Shown here: piece after piece, positions 16,337 to 24,894 of the stretch
Layout of the letters: the number at the start of each line of letters is the position of its first letter
Numbering within the stretch: position 1 is the stretch's first letter
Source of the DNA: Trichomonas vaginalis G3
Taxonomy: Eukaryota > Parabasalia > Trichomonadida > Trichomonadidae
Length of the DNA: 64,000 nucleotides
Reading direction: 5' to 3'
NCBI RefSeq assembly: GCF_026262505.1
Contig: NC_067204.1
Coordinates: 15,270,522-15,334,521, forward strand
The notes under the pieces: generated by a model
Told to the model about the DNA's origin: nothing
Seen by the model: only the letters and a program-made list of their open reading frames with translations
Database searches by the model: none
Made by a program: the position numbers and the translations under genes

Positions 16337-19006
16337 TTATGACATTTTGTAAACTTTCGTTTGCAAGGTCATGTACAATAGGTTCTCTTCCTTCTCTCTC
16401 CTAACTTTCTTTCTAAACTCTTCACCAAATATACCATCTCTATGGTTCTGTGTAGTTCTTTGAGATAAATGTTCTAGAACGTCAGGTGTTATATTTCCAT
16501 CAGCCATGTTCATTTCATACTGGTCCAAAATATCTGCATGTTTCATATCTTTCAATGGCATTAAAGCCGCGCTTAAAATACCAGCTATATCTTGTTCACC
16601 ATTGACTTCCATTGCGTCTACAACTTCTTGGAATTGTGGTTGTAAGTTTATGAACCACCTATCCGGGTTAGCTTTATGACCCCATCTCATTGTAGTTCCA
16701 TCGTCTGCAGAAACAAAAGTAGGTTTGTTTCCATCTTGGTTAGGTTCTGAATGAACTTTAAACAATGTTTCATTTCTATATGTTTTCTTGAAATTTAACC
16801 TTTTATTTTCACCGAGTTCATCCGAAGATTGAACGTTAAATGCTCGTAAGTAAAAAGGGTTGTTGTATTTGTGTACATTTTCTTTCAGTACTTTCATTCT
16901 ATGCTGAATATTTTCATCTGGTGTTGGAGTCTTTTGTATGTCGGCAAACATTTTTCGATATTCTTCTACTATGTCAGCCGAATCTTTCTTAGACTCTTGG
17001 AAAGATTCCATATTCACCTCATACTCTTGTTGAGGGTCAAGATTTTTCGGCTGTTCCAAATCTTCATCTAGTTCTGTGAAGTTAGTTTCCAAAGGAGTGA
17101 CTTGTTCGTTTCCTTCAGGCTCTTCTAGCTGTTGTTGCTGAACTATTTCTTCCATGTCTGGTTGTATCTGAACTTCTTCCTGTGGAGTTTCTTGTACCTC
17201 ATCTGCTGGCATTTCATATATTCCGAGACCGTTTTCAACAATTTCCCTATCTACGTCATCCGCATTCATAAGCTTTTGTTCTTTCGTTCCGTCTCTATTT
17301 TTTACGCGTTTCATGACGAAAGTTGAATTGTCATTTAGCTCTGACATCAAATATCTCGGAGTAAATTCATCCATGTCATTTGGATGATATGCTATTAAAT
17401 CATATCCCTTAGCGAGCTTGTATTTTCCAGGTTTGAGATTATATCCGTTTTGGTGCTGAGCCATAAAGCTAAATAGGTTCGGGTCAGTATTTCCATCCTT
17501 GAACTTTCCAATAGCTTCTTTATATCTGTCACTAAAGTCAACAGTATCTGGGAAACCACACTCTTCTTTAAGCATTTTTAAGAATTCTTGGTTTCCTTGT
17601 TCTCTACTTCTTTTATGTCCTTGCTCTGTTTGTGGTTGTTGTTGTGCAGGGTTTTGAACTGTTGGTTGTTGTGTTGGTTGCTGTGCAGTGTTTTGAACTG
17701 TTGGTTGTGGTGCTGGTTGTGGAGGTGGTTGTTGTGTTGGTTTTGGTGCATGCCTGTGTCTGTGTCCATGTGACGATGTAAATGTTTTAGGTAGTCCTGG
17801 TGCAGGTGCTTCTCTTGGAGGGTTTGGTGGTATATAAGTTCCACCAGCTGGCACATATGTTCCATCTGCAGCGTAATGTCCTACCTGACTTTTCGTTCTT
17901 AAGAAAGCATTTACTAGGTCTGTTTTGGTCTGTTGTAACTCTTTTTCTTGACTTTCCACAACAGTTGCTCTAACGGCGTCATAGGCACTTTGAACTGCCT
18001 GTCTCGTTGCTGCATCTGTTATTTTCGTCATATTTTGTGCTACTTCTCTTAACTCTTTGTCGAAACCTTCAGACTTCAGTTTCTTTCCAGATGAGAAGTC
18101 GTTCACTTGTTTCACCTTACTATGAAGAGCTTCGAAGGCGTTCTTAAAGTCAGCATTTGTTAAAGCTTCATTTGAACTATCTTCATCCGCTTGTATTTTT
18201 GTCCTTATTGACCCTATGAGTTGGGCTGCTTTAGCGTTGGCTTGGGCATCTAACCAGTCATTGTTGGCTTTTATATATTCTGCGCTTTTCATTGCCTTTT
18301 GCATAGCCGCGTCGTTATTTTTACTTTCTTGTGCTAAGTTTTCATACTGTACGGTTTGGTTTTGCAACTGTAAAAGTTTTTCTGCCTTTACATTTGCTTC
18401 AACTTCTTTTTTATACTCATCGCTATCCATATATGTCTTCAGGGCTTTTTGTTTTATCTCTTCATCTTTCAGTATTTTATATTGAGTAGTATGGTTTTTC
18501 AAATTTATGACATCTTGTTCCATTTTTGCTACTTCTGCTGCTTTTTCTGACACTTTTTTCGCATATTCCTCTGTACTTAGTTCTTTCAGTTGTTCTTCTT
18601 TCTTCTTTTTCTCTACGTTTAACTCATTTAGTTTCTTTGTGTGTCTGTCATATTCTAGTTTCTTTTCGTTTTCACTTATTTGCTTCTGTATGTCTATGTT
18701 TGACTTTTTGACATCTGTTATTTGATTTTTGAGTGAACTCAAATTCATTTGACTTTGAGGGTTATAAGCTGTTCCGTCTGCAGCTCCACCATAGCCTGCC
18801 ATTTTCGCTAAAAGTGCCGCTCTTAAACCTCCACTCTGTGCACCAACAACTCGGTTTAAAAGCATAGGATTGCTTGACATTTGTTGCAACATAGTGGGGT
18901 CATTCAGCATTTGTTGTTGCAACTGTTGTTGTGGTGTCAGTCTTACTATTGGATGTTTCAATGCTCTCTTCCTCTTACGTATATTCTTACGTAGCTTACG
19001 TGGCAT
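16337..19006 (-). CDS. Very large coiled-coil/low-complexity element protein (889 aa)
   Basis: Complete minus-strand frame, the largest of the element. Order of parts: a very basic start (MPRKLRKNIRKRKRALKHP, arginine/lysine-rich); a Gln/Met stretch; a long coiled coil (about residues 85-330, many EKKLE, KKKEEQLKEL-type heptads); a Pro/Gln/His-rich linker (about 385-470, with repeated QQPTVQN-type units); then an acidic, mostly helical C-terminal half. The basic head suggests nucleic-acid contact, the coiled coil a fibrous or scaffold function. No known family. It looks whole, which argues for recent selection. Confidence 0.6.
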   Translation of the reverse strand: MPRKLRKNIRKRKRALKHPIVRLTPQQQLQQQMLNDPTMLQQMSSNPMLLNRVVGAQSGGLRAALLAKMAGYGGAADGTAYNPQSQMNLSSLKNQITDVKKSNIDIQKQISENEKKLEYDRHTKKLNELNVEKKKKEEQLKELSTEEYAKKVSEKAAEVAKMEQDVINLKNHTTQYKILKDEEIKQKALKTYMDSDEYKKEVEANVKAEKLLQLQNQTVQYENLAQESKNNDAAMQKAMKSAEYIKANNDWLDAQANAKAAQLIGSIRTKIQADEDSSNEALTNADFKNAFEALHSKVKQVNDFSSGKKLKSEGFDKELREVAQNMTKITDAATRQAVQSAYDAVRATVVESQEKELQQTKTDLVNAFLRTKSQVGHYAADGTYVPAGGTYIPPNPPREAPAPGLPKTFTSSHGHRHRHAPKPTQQPPPQPAPQPTVQNTAQQPTQQPTVQNPAQQQPQTEQGHKRSREQGNQEFLKMLKEECGFPDTVDFSDRYKEAIGKFKDGNTDPNLFSFMAQHQNGYNLKPGKYKLAKGYDLIAYHPNDMDEFTPRYLMSELNDNSTFVMKRVKNRDGTKEQKLMNADDVDREIVENGLGIYEMPADEVQETPQEEVQIQPDMEEIVQQQQLEEPEGNEQVTPLETNFTELDEDLEQPKNLDPQQEYEVNMESFQESKKDSADIVEEYRKMFADIQKTPTPDENIQHRMKVLKENVHKYNNPFYLRAFNVQSSDELGENKRLNFKKTYRNETLFKVHSEPNQDGNKPTFVSADDGTTMRWGHKANPDRWFINLQPQFQEVVDAMEVNGEQDIAGILSAALMPLKDMKHADILDQYEMNMADGNITPDVLEHLSQRTTQNHRDGIFGEEFRKKVRREKEENLLYMTLQTKVYKMS

Positions 19007-19442
19007 TTTAAGTGAAGTTAAAAAGCGGTTTTTGACAGATGTTTATATGACACTTTTTGTTCAGCACAAAAAACTACTCGGTCAAAGTGTTGTCAGTTTT
19101 GTAAAATAACCGTCCTATCTCATTCTATAAGGGGGAAAGTCTTCTCAAAGTATACTTCCTTGGAACGCCTGTAACTTTTCCTGTAGCGACGATAGACCCT
19201 TACTTGTCCAGACAAAGCTGTACTATTTTGAGTGCTCTACAAAAAAGTCAACGGCGACGACTCTCAAAAACCGTTGTGTAAAAAGTTTTACCGTTGGACA
19301 AAAAAGTATATATAGAAAACAAAAAACGTTTATAGTTCATTCAATATTTGAGATGGAACGGTTTGCCAACGGTAACTATTAAATAAAATAAAAAAATAGA
19401 GGGGGTTACCGTTGACGAAAACGGTTTATTTTAAACTTTTCT
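19007..19442. promoter_or_regulatory. Divergent intergenic region with clustered CAACGG/CCGTTG motifs
   Basis: 436 bp between the divergent 889-aa gene and the 19443 gene. At least seven copies of AACGG or its complement CCGTT lie within 19249-19426 (for example 19249, 19269, 19290, 19358, 19367, 19408, 19420) in both orientations. The core resembles Myb recognition sites (YAACNG), and Trichomonas has many Myb regulators; the link is inference. An A/T-rich stretch with TATATAG sits at 19309-19315. Confidence 0.5.
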
Positions 19443-19793
19443 ATGAGTAGTCCGAAAAAAACAGTTTATTTTTGTCTAATGGAAGCCAACATTAACAATT
19501 CTCAACCGCTAACCAAAGCCAAAGCCCCACAACCTCCAAGAACTGGCACAGCTGTTAGAATAACCGCCAAAAAGTCTAACAGCGAATTAAGAGAAATTCT
19601 TCAACAAATTTGCTCTAAATATCTCAAAGACGCCGAAGAAAACACACAACCAGACGCTATATACAATACTCAGTTCTGTGAAGTTCTGAACAAAGCAATT
19701 GCTAGTTCAATTGAACTTACTAAGACAATTCCAAGTCCAATTGAGCTTAGCGATGTCTTAGTTCAGTATTTCCAACATTTACTAAGCTCATAA
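19443..19793 (+). CDS. Unrecognised element protein (116 aa)
   Basis: Complete frame from ATG 19443 (MSSPKKTVYFCLMEANINNS). A basic, Pro/Lys/Thr-rich N-terminus is followed by a helical part (SELREILQQICSKYLKDAEE) and an Ile/Leu/Ser-rich end. Its TAA shares a base with the ATG of the next gene (TAATG), indicating a paired transcript. A second Met at codon 13 (MEANINNS) could be the real start. No family recognised. Confidence 0.5.
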   Translation: MSSPKKTVYFCLMEANINNSQPLTKAKAPQPPRTGTAVRITAKKSNSELREILQQICSKYLKDAEENTQPDAIYNTQFCEVLNKAIASSIELTKTIPSPIELSDVLVQYFQHLLSS

Positions 19794-20356
19794 TGTTGAG
19801 AACTTTATACCAAGTTCGTCAAAATCTTCCTCGTAACATCCAACGGTCATTCGACAAGACAATTGCCGAATTCCAAGTCTTTAGTTACGGATATGACCAA
19901 GATGAATACATTGACGAGTTCGGAGACAACTGTACAAAATGGTTTGACTGCTATACGACTACACAATTTGAATTCGACTTTCTCGAATTCAACGCAGCAA
20001 CCATTTATATCATTGCTCTTTACCTTTCCGAACAACAACAAGACCTCGCAGATGGAGATGTTGTTACTGTCGTCATGGAAACTCCTGAACAATTCGGAAA
20101 AAAGAAGTCTCTAATTGCCAAATTTGTTCCAGGACATCAGCTTTTCCAACGCACAGAAGTCTTCTGTATTCCTGGAACTAAGTTCTTTGTCAGGAGCGAA
20201 CTCAAAGAAAGATATAATGTGTCATTCAATTACACATTATATAATGTCTTCGACCCAGAAGAAGACTTCTTCCCAGAAGCAATGGAAGAGGAAGAAGAAG
20301 AGAAACACGAAGAAGAGAAACACGAAGAGTCCTCCGAATTCACACCAGAAGACTAA
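19793..20356 (+). CDS. Unrecognised acidic-tailed element protein (187 aa)
   Basis: Complete frame overlapping the previous stop by one base. The product has a beta-rich middle with aromatic residues and a strongly acidic end (about residues 153-187, runs of Glu with EEKHEEEKHEE). The gene reaches into the right terminal region of the element: 37318-37430 in the inverted fragment preserves its last codons next to a terminal repeat. The acidic tail could mimic nucleic acid or bind basic virion proteins; function unknown. Confidence 0.5.
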   Translation: MLRTLYQVRQNLPRNIQRSFDKTIAEFQVFSYGYDQDEYIDEFGDNCTKWFDCYTTTQFEFDFLEFNAATIYIIALYLSEQQQDLADGDVVTVVMETPEQFGKKKSLIAKFVPGHQLFQRTEVFCIPGTKFFVRSELKERYNVSFNYTLYNVFDPEEDFFPEAMEEEEEEKHEEEKHEESSEFTPED

Positions 20357-20435
20357 CAATTTTCCGAATAAAAACCTCATTTTATACTAAACATCTTCGG
20401 GGCTAGAAGGGGCGCAGCCCCTGGAAGCCCCACTA

Positions 20436-20467
<32 letters not shown>
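20357..20467 (-). repeat. Right terminal inverted repeat of the virus-like element
   Basis: TATACTAAACATCTTCGGGG followed by CTAGAAGGGGCGCAGCCCCT, GGAAGCCCCACTACC and a run of 30 T (20438-20467). It pairs with 7354-7450, but its small hairpin is GGGGC-TGC-GCCCC (read from the outside) instead of GGCAC-TTC-GTGCC at the left end: stem kept, bases changed. Confidence 0.85.
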
Positions 20468-20468
<1 letters not shown>

Positions 20469-20615
20469 TATATCATAGTTTTTTTTTGGTTTCGCAAAAC
20501 ATCCAAAAACAAATATGCTATAAAAGTGACAATTTTAGCAAAACGAAACCCTTAATTGTTTCAAATGTTTTGATAAGAATACAATTTCTATTGAATTCGA
20601 TAATTATCTCAAAAA
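20468..20615. other. Short AT-rich spacer before host gene
   Basis: No gene seen. It contains a second T run (20478-20487). The start codon at 20616 is preceded by TCTCAAAAAATG, only a weak match to the trichomonad initiator. No extension of the gene at 6361 is recognisable here. Confidence 0.4.
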
Positions 20616-22280
20616 ATGAAAAGCATCTCTGGGATTATAGAAATACCAGACGATGGCTGTCTTGAAAGGCGGATTTCTGATTTAAATCACATGTATTGGA
20701 GACTTGGACCTGCGGACTTGGTAATTTCTAAGAAATCGATTTCAAATTCTAAAATTAAAACCTATTCATACTTTTCTGGACTTTCATTTAATAAAATAAG
20801 TGATCTAAACATACTATACGATCAGATAAGCGCAAATTTTTCTCGCAATCACATAGGTAAAATGAAAATAGAATTCGAAGAAATCGTTGTTTGCTGCTGG
20901 AATGTATTCAGCAAATACGATTGTCGATTTCATATTACAAAAGATAAGAAAATTACAATCAACACATATGATTGCAATAACAACCAAATATTCGTTAAAA
21001 ATATCTCGTTTAAAGAGGCAACATTATCATCAGCACTTAGATTTTGGATTCCATATGAGCAATTATTCAGATCATTATATAATTTACAATCATATAAGGT
21101 CGATGAAAAATCAATGCCAGCTTACTTTTCTTATAATGATCTTGCAAGAATTGCATCGGAATTGCAGCCATCTGAAGATTTAGAATATGCATTGGCAATA
21201 TATTGCCTTACTAATTTGAAAGGAAACGAATTTTATTCAATAATTGATTCATTTTTAAAGCCGTTTCCAAGAATTGTTGCACGGATTTTGCATTTTATAC
21301 CATATTCATCTAATCTTGCGAATAATTTATATCATTATCTTATTAATTCTCAGCAATTATCTCCAGATGACATTTATATTGCAAAATGTATACTTGAAAT
21401 GAGTAGTTCTAGAAATGATAAAGCAACAATACAAAAAATAACACCTTTACTTCAAAATTCAGTATGGTCTTCCCCTTCATCTTGTATGTGTTTTGCAAAA
21501 TATCTGATAAACAACAAAAAATTTGAAGATGCAAAGACAATTGCAAATGGAGCATTCTTTAGTTTAGAATACAAAGAGCCAGAAAGGAGAAGTTGTGTTC
21601 AAAAAAATGTTTGCTATCAAAATGGATTCTTTTTGAAACCATCTCCAAGCAAAATTGAGATAGAAATCATTGAAAGTCAAGCCGATGAAGAATCAGACTT
21701 TATTTACAAAATTGTTTCGGAATTAAAAGAAAATTATGAAATTTCGAAACTTAAAGATGTTTATAACTATCCATTAATGAAGCCAAAGAATGGAGAAGTT
21801 ATATACCTATATTTTAAAGGGAATACAAATAGAAATAACTCAGAAAGTTCATTTGACATAGATGATCTCGAGGATTTATATGATCCTGGAGTTTCTGCAC
21901 AATTGACTGTCCCACAATCATTCTATAATCTTCCTTTCTCTCCATTTTTCGATGATGTTCTCAAAACAATCGAGACTGAATCACTTGCCTTGGAGAGATT
22001 GATTAGAAATGGATCAGTTAAGACAAAAGATGGAGCAAGATATGCATTGGTGCTCGGATTAAAGACAGGAAATAAAAAGGCTTTCAAAATCGGAATGAAT
22101 TATTTCAGAAACAAAAACAGAATTAGACCGATACACTTTTTATTAGAAATGGCAATCTATGCAAAGAATGGAGGTGAATTGCCAGTTTATCACGAATTCA
22201 ATAAAAGGATGACTCTTGGAGAGCGTAACTCGCTTGCAGTCATTTATCCATTAGCTATGAATCTCTATAGCCTTATATAA
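20616..22280 (+). CDS. Host protein, possibly ChAPs/exomer-like (554 aa)
   Basis: Complete frame starting MKSISGIIEIPDDGCLERRI. Near the N-terminus RLGPADLVI and IKTYSYFSGLS resemble the 'LGPPDLVH ... YHY-SG' opening of ChAPs (Chs5/Arf1-binding) proteins. The long helical middle with paired helices (for example ALAIYCLTNLKG, SCMCFAKYLINNKKFEDAKT) looks like the TPR-like repeats of that family. ChAPs proteins are cargo adaptors of the exomer coat at the trans-Golgi. The match is by eye and partial; an unrelated TPR-type protein is the alternative. The gene looks whole, and lies between the virus-like element and Maverick B. Confidence 0.5.
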   Translation: MKSISGIIEIPDDGCLERRISDLNHMYWRLGPADLVISKKSISNSKIKTYSYFSGLSFNKISDLNILYDQISANFSRNHIGKMKIEFEEIVVCCWNVFSKYDCRFHITKDKKITINTYDCNNNQIFVKNISFKEATLSSALRFWIPYEQLFRSLYNLQSYKVDEKSMPAYFSYNDLARIASELQPSEDLEYALAIYCLTNLKGNEFYSIIDSFLKPFPRIVARILHFIPYSSNLANNLYHYLINSQQLSPDDIYIAKCILEMSSSRNDKATIQKITPLLQNSVWSSPSSCMCFAKYLINNKKFEDAKTIANGAFFSLEYKEPERRSCVQKNVCYQNGFFLKPSPSKIEIEIIESQADEESDFIYKIVSELKENYEISKLKDVYNYPLMKPKNGEVIYLYFKGNTNRNNSESSFDIDDLEDLYDPGVSAQLTVPQSFYNLPFSPFFDDVLKTIETESLALERLIRNGSVKTKDGARYALVLGLKTGNKKAFKIGMNYFRNKNRIRPIHFLLEMAIYAKNGGELPVYHEFNKRMTLGERNSLAVIYPLAMNLYSLI

Positions 22281-22559
22281 TATTATTTCATCATGTAATA
22301 AATGTTTTTTATATATGCTTTCAAATGTCGATTAACATTTTTGTTTTTAATCAGATCTTAATTAGCATAGACATTTGCAAATTCCTATAGGTAGTTTTAG
22401 ATATGGATAAGTACTCAAATTAATCAAAATCAACGCTTTTGATTTCAAAAAAGCTGTGTATGATTTATTTATACGAAGAAAAGAGATATCAATTGGTAAG
22501 CAGACAGCTAACCATATGTTGTTGTGATTCTAAATGGAATCATAAAAGAAATTGAAAAT
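22281..22559. other. Spacer between host gene and Maverick B
   Basis: AT-rich, no gene seen. It includes TAATAAATG-type sequence just after the stop, which could serve as polyadenylation signal. The six bases before the Maverick (GAAAAT, 22554-22559) are the candidate target duplication. Confidence 0.4.
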
Positions 22560-22600
22560 AGTAGTATATGATGCGGGTTGTGTGACTTTTTTTGTAATCG
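22560..22600 (+). repeat. Left terminal repeat of Maverick B
   Basis: AGTAGTATATGATGCGGGTT, then GTGTGACTTTTTTTG. Matches 2146-2184 in reverse orientation. The region 22601-22845 that follows holds no clear gene. Confidence 0.65.
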
Positions 22601-22845
22601 TAAGAATTCTCACATAATTGAATGATTTTTGAACATACTTCCGAATAGCAGATTTTAAAAATTTATGAATAATTTATAAAAAGTTTTTATTCCTACAATT
22701 CCTATATTACCATTAATAAAAAGAATATATTTTTGACGAAGTGAAGATTCGCACTTCGTCACAAAACTCCGAAAAAATAAAGTTAGATTTTTTTATTTAA
22801 TATAAAATATATGGAAAAAGAATAATATCTGATTTTGAACATTAT

Positions 22846-23142
22846 TTGATTGATTTACTAATTGATCCACAAAGCTGTTGTAAAATTAATTTTGAATTTA
22901 AAATTAAAGGAACCGTAAATTTTGTATTTATTTATCACTTAAAAGAATATGACCGATATCATAATTTGATATATGAAACTAATATAATATTTGAAGATAA
23001 CAAACTTACAAGCTTCGAACATGAAAATGATATAATATTCGAAGATGAAAAAAAGAAAGAGATTGAAAAGCAATTCAATGAATGCCTTTTAAATACATAT
23101 GCGCACATTATAAGACATAAAATGAAATTAATTCCTTATTAA
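22846..23142 (+). pseudogene. Maverick small protein, no in-frame ATG
   Basis: Open stretch of about 98 codons reading KINFEFKIKGTVNFVFIYHL and ending in a helical part; a short internal repeat (NIIFEDNK, DIIFEDEK). No in-frame ATG precedes it here, so the gene is probably a fossil with about one break. Function unknown; beta-rich. Confidence 0.35.
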
Positions 23143-23171
23143 TCAAAAATATTTTTTATCTTTATATAAAG

Positions 23172-23450
23172 ATGACAAATAGAAAATTTTTCATTTTTGA
23201 TATCTATTATTGCCCAAACGTGTATGGACTACATGTAGAACTTAAAATAAAGGAAAGGGATACATATGAAGAATATATAAAATTTTGTAGAAAAAACGAT
23301 TATATACCGGAGTCAAAGAATATATTCTTGCAAAATATAAAACCTATTATAAAGGTCGGAAAGATTAAATTTCCGTGCATAGTAGAAATATACTTAGATG
23401 ATGTATGTGACGAATTTCACAGACTAAATGAAAAAAAAGACTTTATATAA
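23172..23450 (+). CDS. Maverick small protein (92 aa)
   Basis: Complete frame from ATG 23172 (MTNRKFFIFDIYYCPNVYGL). Mixed beta/helical with acidic C-terminal part (DDVCDEFHRLNEKKDF). Not recognised. It follows the previous open stretch by 29 bp on the same strand and probably belongs to the same early unit. Confidence 0.45.
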   Translation: MTNRKFFIFDIYYCPNVYGLHVELKIKERDTYEEYIKFCRKNDYIPESKNIFLQNIKPIIKVGKIKFPCIVEIYLDDVCDEFHRLNEKKDFI

Positions 23451-23678
23451 AGATTTTGTTAAATTTCTTATTGAAAATTATTTGAAGCCTGAACATGTGA
23501 TTCCAAAATATCACCGATGATATTTTAAAAAATAAAATAAATTATATTTTTTAAATAAAAAAATAATTTTTATCTGATAGAAATAATACCTACAAATGAC
23601 GGTATATAAAAAATTGACTTCTTACGTAAAATTAAAACTAAGTTAAATTTATTTTTTTTATTTTTTATTTTATAATAA

Positions 23679-24815
23679 ATGAGTATAACAACTAATTCAT
23701 TGAAATCTTTAAAGTTCACTAATTCAGAATTAGAAAATATTTTAGAAAATTTTGGAGACGGTTCTTATCCAACATATATGCAGAATGTGAAAGAGTTTTC
23801 CAGATTGTTGAATGAATTTAAATATAACGGACCAATTACTAAAAAGGCTATAATGAGATATTTATATCCCAAAAAAGTTGAAAAACAGGAGAATATTCCT
23901 CTTTATGGTCCAGAGGACCTGGGCTCAGAGAGCCTTGAAACACCTCCTGAATATTTTGAAGAAAAAATTAAACAAGATGAATATTATAACGATGAGATTG
24001 AGAAATTGGAACAATTAAGAAATGAAATAGATGAAAGAATTAGTGAATTGAGAAATGCTGAGAATGAAGTAGAGGGTTTAATGAATATCCCAGCTTCAGA
24101 ATCAGAAGTTCAAAAATCACATGAGGAAAGATATAAAAATTACTTTTTGGAATCTACTAAAAATTTATTAGATGGTGATATTGACGAAACACTTTCAGAA
24201 GAAGGCACAAAATTTATTCATAAACATAAGCTTCAGTTTATTGACGATGGAGATTATCCATGTATATTACTTTCACCTCCTCTTGATTCTGAAAAATTCA
24301 AAAAAGCACTGAAAAATGTAACATATGCAACAAATACGATTAAGAAAGAAGACCATGATATTTACACAAATTATTATTTAAATAAATGTACAGGTGTTGA
24401 TAAAGTTTTTGATTTGTTAGATAAAATATCAAAAGAAACAATTGGTACATATAAAATTTTATGCGATTGTGGTTTCATTATTGAAGATACCAATAATGTT
24501 TCATATGAAAGAACAGCACCGAAGGAAGACGAAGTTGAAAGGTCTATACCATTCGTTATTAAGAACATAAAAGATATGAAAACTTATAAACATTATATTT
24601 ATTCATTTATTTCAGAAAAAATGGAAGCAACCCATAAAACATCATCTCATCATTTTATAGCTATTCATACATTCCTTTTCAAAGTTGTGAAATTAAATAA
24701 GACAGGAATTAGATTTAATGTATCAGGGTACGCATTCTTGAGTAAATTAAAATGTATTCGTCACGTCGCAGATGATAAAAATTTATGTGTTCTTAATTCA
24801 TTTTATGGACTTTAG
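23679..24815 (+). CDS. Maverick protein upstream of PolB (378 aa)
   Basis: Complete frame from ATG 23679. A helical N-terminus and a Glu-rich coiled stretch (about residues 100-150, EKLEQLRNEIDERISELRNA) precede a globular C-terminal half. The very end (KLKCIRHVADDKNLCVLN) resembles the short Cys-containing segment found at the start of protein-primed viral PolB regions, so it may be functionally linked to the polymerase 80 bp downstream, for instance as part of a terminal-protein/polymerase module. Inference only. Confidence 0.45.
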   Translation: MSITTNSLKSLKFTNSELENILENFGDGSYPTYMQNVKEFSRLLNEFKYNGPITKKAIMRYLYPKKVEKQENIPLYGPEDLGSESLETPPEYFEEKIKQDEYYNDEIEKLEQLRNEIDERISELRNAENEVEGLMNIPASESEVQKSHEERYKNYFLESTKNLLDGDIDETLSEEGTKFIHKHKLQFIDDGDYPCILLSPPLDSEKFKKALKNVTYATNTIKKEDHDIYTNYYLNKCTGVDKVFDLLDKISKETIGTYKILCDCGFIIEDTNNVSYERTAPKEDEVERSIPFVIKNIKDMKTYKHYIYSFISEKMEATHKTSSHHFIAIHTFLFKVVKLNKTGIRFNVSGYAFLSKLKCIRHVADDKNLCVLNSFYGL

Positions 24816-24894
24816 CCCTGGACTCTCTGAGTCTCGGACTTTAAAAAAAATAAACTTTATTTTTATTTATTTTTTAATTTTTATTCTTACATAA

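Larger units (their letters stand above)
7354..20467. mobile_element. Virophage/Polinton-like-virus-type integrated element, 13.1 kb (fossil)
   Basis: Bounded by inverted ends: an A tract then GGTAGTGGGGCTTCCAGG at the left (7354-7450) and the reverse at the right (20345-20467). Gene content is viral: D12 methyltransferase, membrane peptide, amphipathic peptide, fibre-like protein, candidate single-strand binding protein, superfamily-3 helicase, candidate minor and major capsid genes, and a very large coiled-coil protein. There is no B-family polymerase or integrase, so it is not a Maverick; the set is closest to virophages and Polinton-like viruses (inference). Several genes are whole, others broken, with roughly a dozen breaks overall and a 100-base N gap. 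No obvious target duplication. Age young to moderate: end fragments elsewhere in the window differ by a few percent. Confidence 0.75.

Noticed and set aside
17588-18725. Plus-strand genes opposite the 889-aa gene
   Set aside because: Ser/Phe/Cys/Leu-rich shadows of the Glu/Lys/Gln-rich coiled-coil gene on the other strand.
6361-20600. Genes 6361 and 20616 as halves of one gene split by the element
   Set aside because: The 20616 frame has its own start and N-terminal motif, and the 148 bp between the element and 20616 show no coding continuation.
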